This document shows positions 62,473 to 64,000 of a stretch of DNA of 64,000 nt, in pieces. This DNA is from Lactobacillus kullabergensis (GTDB lineage Bacteria; Bacillota; Bacilli; Lactobacillales; Lactobacillaceae). Location of the stretch: contig NZ_KQ033871.1 in assembly GCF_000967195.1 (NCBI RefSeq), positions 1,254,236-1,318,235 on the forward strand, written 5' to 3'. How positions within the stretch are numbered: the stretch's first letter is position 1; each line of letters opens with the position of its first letter. The translations under genes were made by a program, and so were the position numbers. Under the pieces are notes generated by a model. That model worked only from the letters and a program-made list of their open reading frames with translations. It was not told the origin of the DNA and did no database searches.

Positions 62473-63060
62473 TTACGCAATTTCTTTAGTTAGTTCTTGC
62501 AGATTATGGTACTTATATTCCTGGACGTAAAACATTTTCGTTTTAATCAAGCCAAGAAGTTCTCCACTATCCGCTCGTGCATTGTATTTCATTTGCGCTA
62601 CACGTTTTGAATAATGCCATGTAAATTCAATACACTCTGATAAATCGAATTTTGATATTACACTGTATGGAAATCACAAGCATTTAAAGCCTGATGTTTA
62701 GGAAAAATTTTATCCAACATTGACACTACCAGTTCCATATTAAGATGCCCTGAAATTGAGTAGAAATCTATATCGCCAACATAGCCATCCAAAATGGTTG
62801 ACAAATAAATCATTTGTCCCCCTAAGATGAAATTCAGTAATATCCGCGTACTATTTCTTATTTGGTCTTAAGTAAAAGCAGCTGAGTTTAATTAAATTAA
62901 GTGAAATCTTACCAACTATATGGCAAAAACAAGAACACATACACCAATTTCATTTATTGGCTTTTAAACCCTAAGCCCAGTTCGTTCATATTTCTTCTGA
63001 CCACTTTAACATTAGCTGGCCAGCCATCTTTAATTAACTGCAAGGCAATCTTACTCTATC
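62473..63060 (-). pseudogene. Decayed IS3-family transposase (OrfB remnant)
   Basis: Conceptual translation across several stops and frameshifts gives pieces of an IS3-family integrase-core transposase. In order these are GWPANVKVVRRNMNELGL, RPNKK*YADITEFHL (with the first catalytic Asp), YLSTILDGYVGDIDFYSIS, NMELVVSMLDKIFPKH, LNLHGIIQNV, then IVENF and GLIKTKMFYVQEYKYHNLQEL with the catalytic Glu region. Nonsense codons and frame changes make it non-functional. The N-terminal half and OrfA could not be traced reliably; no terminal inverted repeats were found. Confidence 0.8.
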
Positions 63061-63853
63061 TTCAATTTTAAAGATATACTTGTTGGTGTTATATTTGTTT
63101 ATTTTTCTTAATTTTGCAGCTACTTGAAAAAACTTACCTTGATCACTTAATATGAAGTCATTTAAACGTTTTTACTGACTCTAGGTGAAACAACACTATT
63201 AGCACTAACAATACCTTGAGGCTTGGAATTTTGAACACTATTTTTAGTCTTTTGAATGCGTTTGTTATTATATTTTAGCTAATTAGTCTTGGTCTTTAAA
63301 TCAGTATAAAAATAATCTTTAAATCCATGAAGCTTAGAATAAACGCTATTTTCATCTAATGAAACTAACTGTTTTCTTCTTTACATCGTCATAAAATGAA
63401 TAGCTGATTTTGTTGCTTGATTTAAAATAAGGTTTTCCCGCCACGACAAAAGATAATTTGGCTTCGTAATCTGATGTAGGACACATAAGTTTGTAACACA
63501 ATTTATCTAAATTTTTGTTTTATTATAATTTTAAAAGAAACAAGATCTCACGAACCATACCAAGTTTCATTAAACCTCACATTTATTTCTCTTCCACAAA
63601 TGTTGTAAATAAAATTTTACTCTAACATTTTAAAAATTTTGGAATAAATGAAAAAGAATTTCATTTCGAAAGTTTAAGGTCTAAACATGAGGTTCTCCTA
63701 TAATTTAAGAGCGACAAATTAGCGCACTATTGCGCCATGGGTTGACTGAATGCTAGATAAATTAATTCAAAATTCTAAGAAATTGCAAAAGTACCGGATG
63801 AAATAAAACAGAACGTCGAGCCTTTTTTTATACTTTTATGCCGTGCGAAAGCA
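63061..63853. other. Decayed, gene-free region between the IS3 remnant and tRNA-Ser
   Basis: About 790 AT-rich bases without a supported gene. Minus-strand fragments such as KYNNKRIQKTKN (near 63270) resemble transposase C-termini, and a ribosome-binding site AGGAGAACCTC with ATG (near 63690) leads to a stop after four codons. Probably remains of insertion sequences. Confidence 0.5.
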
Positions 63854-63888
63854 TAAAAAAAGCTTGTAACAGTTGATATCACAAGCTT
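63854..63888 (-). terminator. Terminator of tRNA-Ser
   Basis: Eight-bp stem AAGCTTGT / ACAAGCTT, 13-base loop, TTTTTTT on the minus strand, about 15 bases after the tRNA gene. Confidence 0.85.
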
Positions 63889-63902
63889 CTTATTACTATT
63901 AA

Positions 63903-63992
63903 CGGAGTGTGAGAGATTTGAACTCTCGATACAGGATTAACCCATATACATGATTTCCAATCATGCTCCTTAAGCCACTCGGACAACACTCC
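63903..63992 (-). tRNA. tRNA-Ser (GGA)
   Basis: Acceptor GGAGTGT / ACACTCC, discriminator G, anticodon loop TTGGAAA (anticodon GGA), long class II variable arm and T-loop AGTTCAAATCT. 90 bases, CCA not encoded. Confidence 0.95.
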
Positions 63993-64000
63993 AATTTAAA

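Overview
The window looks like a chromosomal segment of a low-GC lactic acid bacterium, most likely Lactobacillus in the strict sense (L. delbrueckii/acidophilus group). The evidence is strong AT richness, the SMK-box (SAM-III) riboswitch in front of metK, three T-box-controlled aminoacyl-tRNA synthetase genes, several cre-like sites, and Firmicute gene neighbourhoods (polA-mutM-coaE-nrdR-dnaB-dnaI; ecsAB-trmB-ytpP-ytpR-murC; hit-yhaH-prsA-yhaMNO). A species cannot be named from the sequence alone.

Layout. 1-2.55 kb: polar amino-acid ABC importer (ATPase, lipoprotein receptor, two permeases, the last cut by the window edge). 2.76-11.9 kb: T-box-thrS, then the polA-mutM-coaE-nrdR-dnaB-dnaI replication/repair operon. 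12.1-15.3 kb: catabolic operon of unknown substrate (TIM-barrel sugar-phosphate isomerase/epimerase, PTS EIIBC, DeoR regulator). Its promoter carries phased TTTCATT repeats and a cre site. 15.5-20.6 kb: murC, ytpR, ytpP, trmB, ecsB, ecsA. 20.7-29.6 kb: hit, yhaH and prsA on the plus strand, converging on yhaM-yhaN-yhaO, a YheA/YlbF-family protein and a class A PBP. 29.7-35.9 kb: RluA-type pseudouridine synthase, oligopeptide-binding protein with a proline iminopeptidase, serine hydrolase, alpha/beta hydrolase. 36.0-40.9 kb: fructose-family PTS operon with a PRD regulator, two EIIA genes, EIIB, EIIC and a class II aldolase. 41.2-43.7 kb: aldo/keto reductase with a MerR-type promoter, histidine phosphatase, glycolytic fba. 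43.8-48.6 kb: T-box-argS, L,D-transpeptidase, nnrD, dacA. 48.7-60.4 kb: tRNA-Leu, PspC protein, aminotransferase, MurJ/YtgP-like flippase, T-box-leuS, PAP2 phosphatase, cupin, tyrosine phosphatase, MFS exporter and SMK-metK. 60.5-64 kb: tRNA Val-Glu-Val operon, then a gene-poor AT-rich stretch with a lipoprotein of two repeated domains and a decayed IS3-family transposase, ended by tRNA-Ser.

Functionally most of the window is core: replication and repair, peptidoglycan synthesis and maturation (murC, PBP, dacA, L,D-transpeptidase, flippase), tRNA charging under RNA-level control, protein export and folding (ecs, prsA), and amino-acid or peptide uptake. The accessory parts are the two PTS operons (12-15 and 36-41 kb) and the tRNA-bounded region at 60.9-63.9 kb. 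I found no CRISPR array, prophage, toxin-antitoxin pair, restriction system or bacteriocin locus. I did not find a clearly new multi-gene system. The most unusual observations are the phased operator array at 15.34-15.41 kb, the PRD regulator whose EIIA domain seems to be a separate overlapping gene, and the duplicated-domain lipoprotein.
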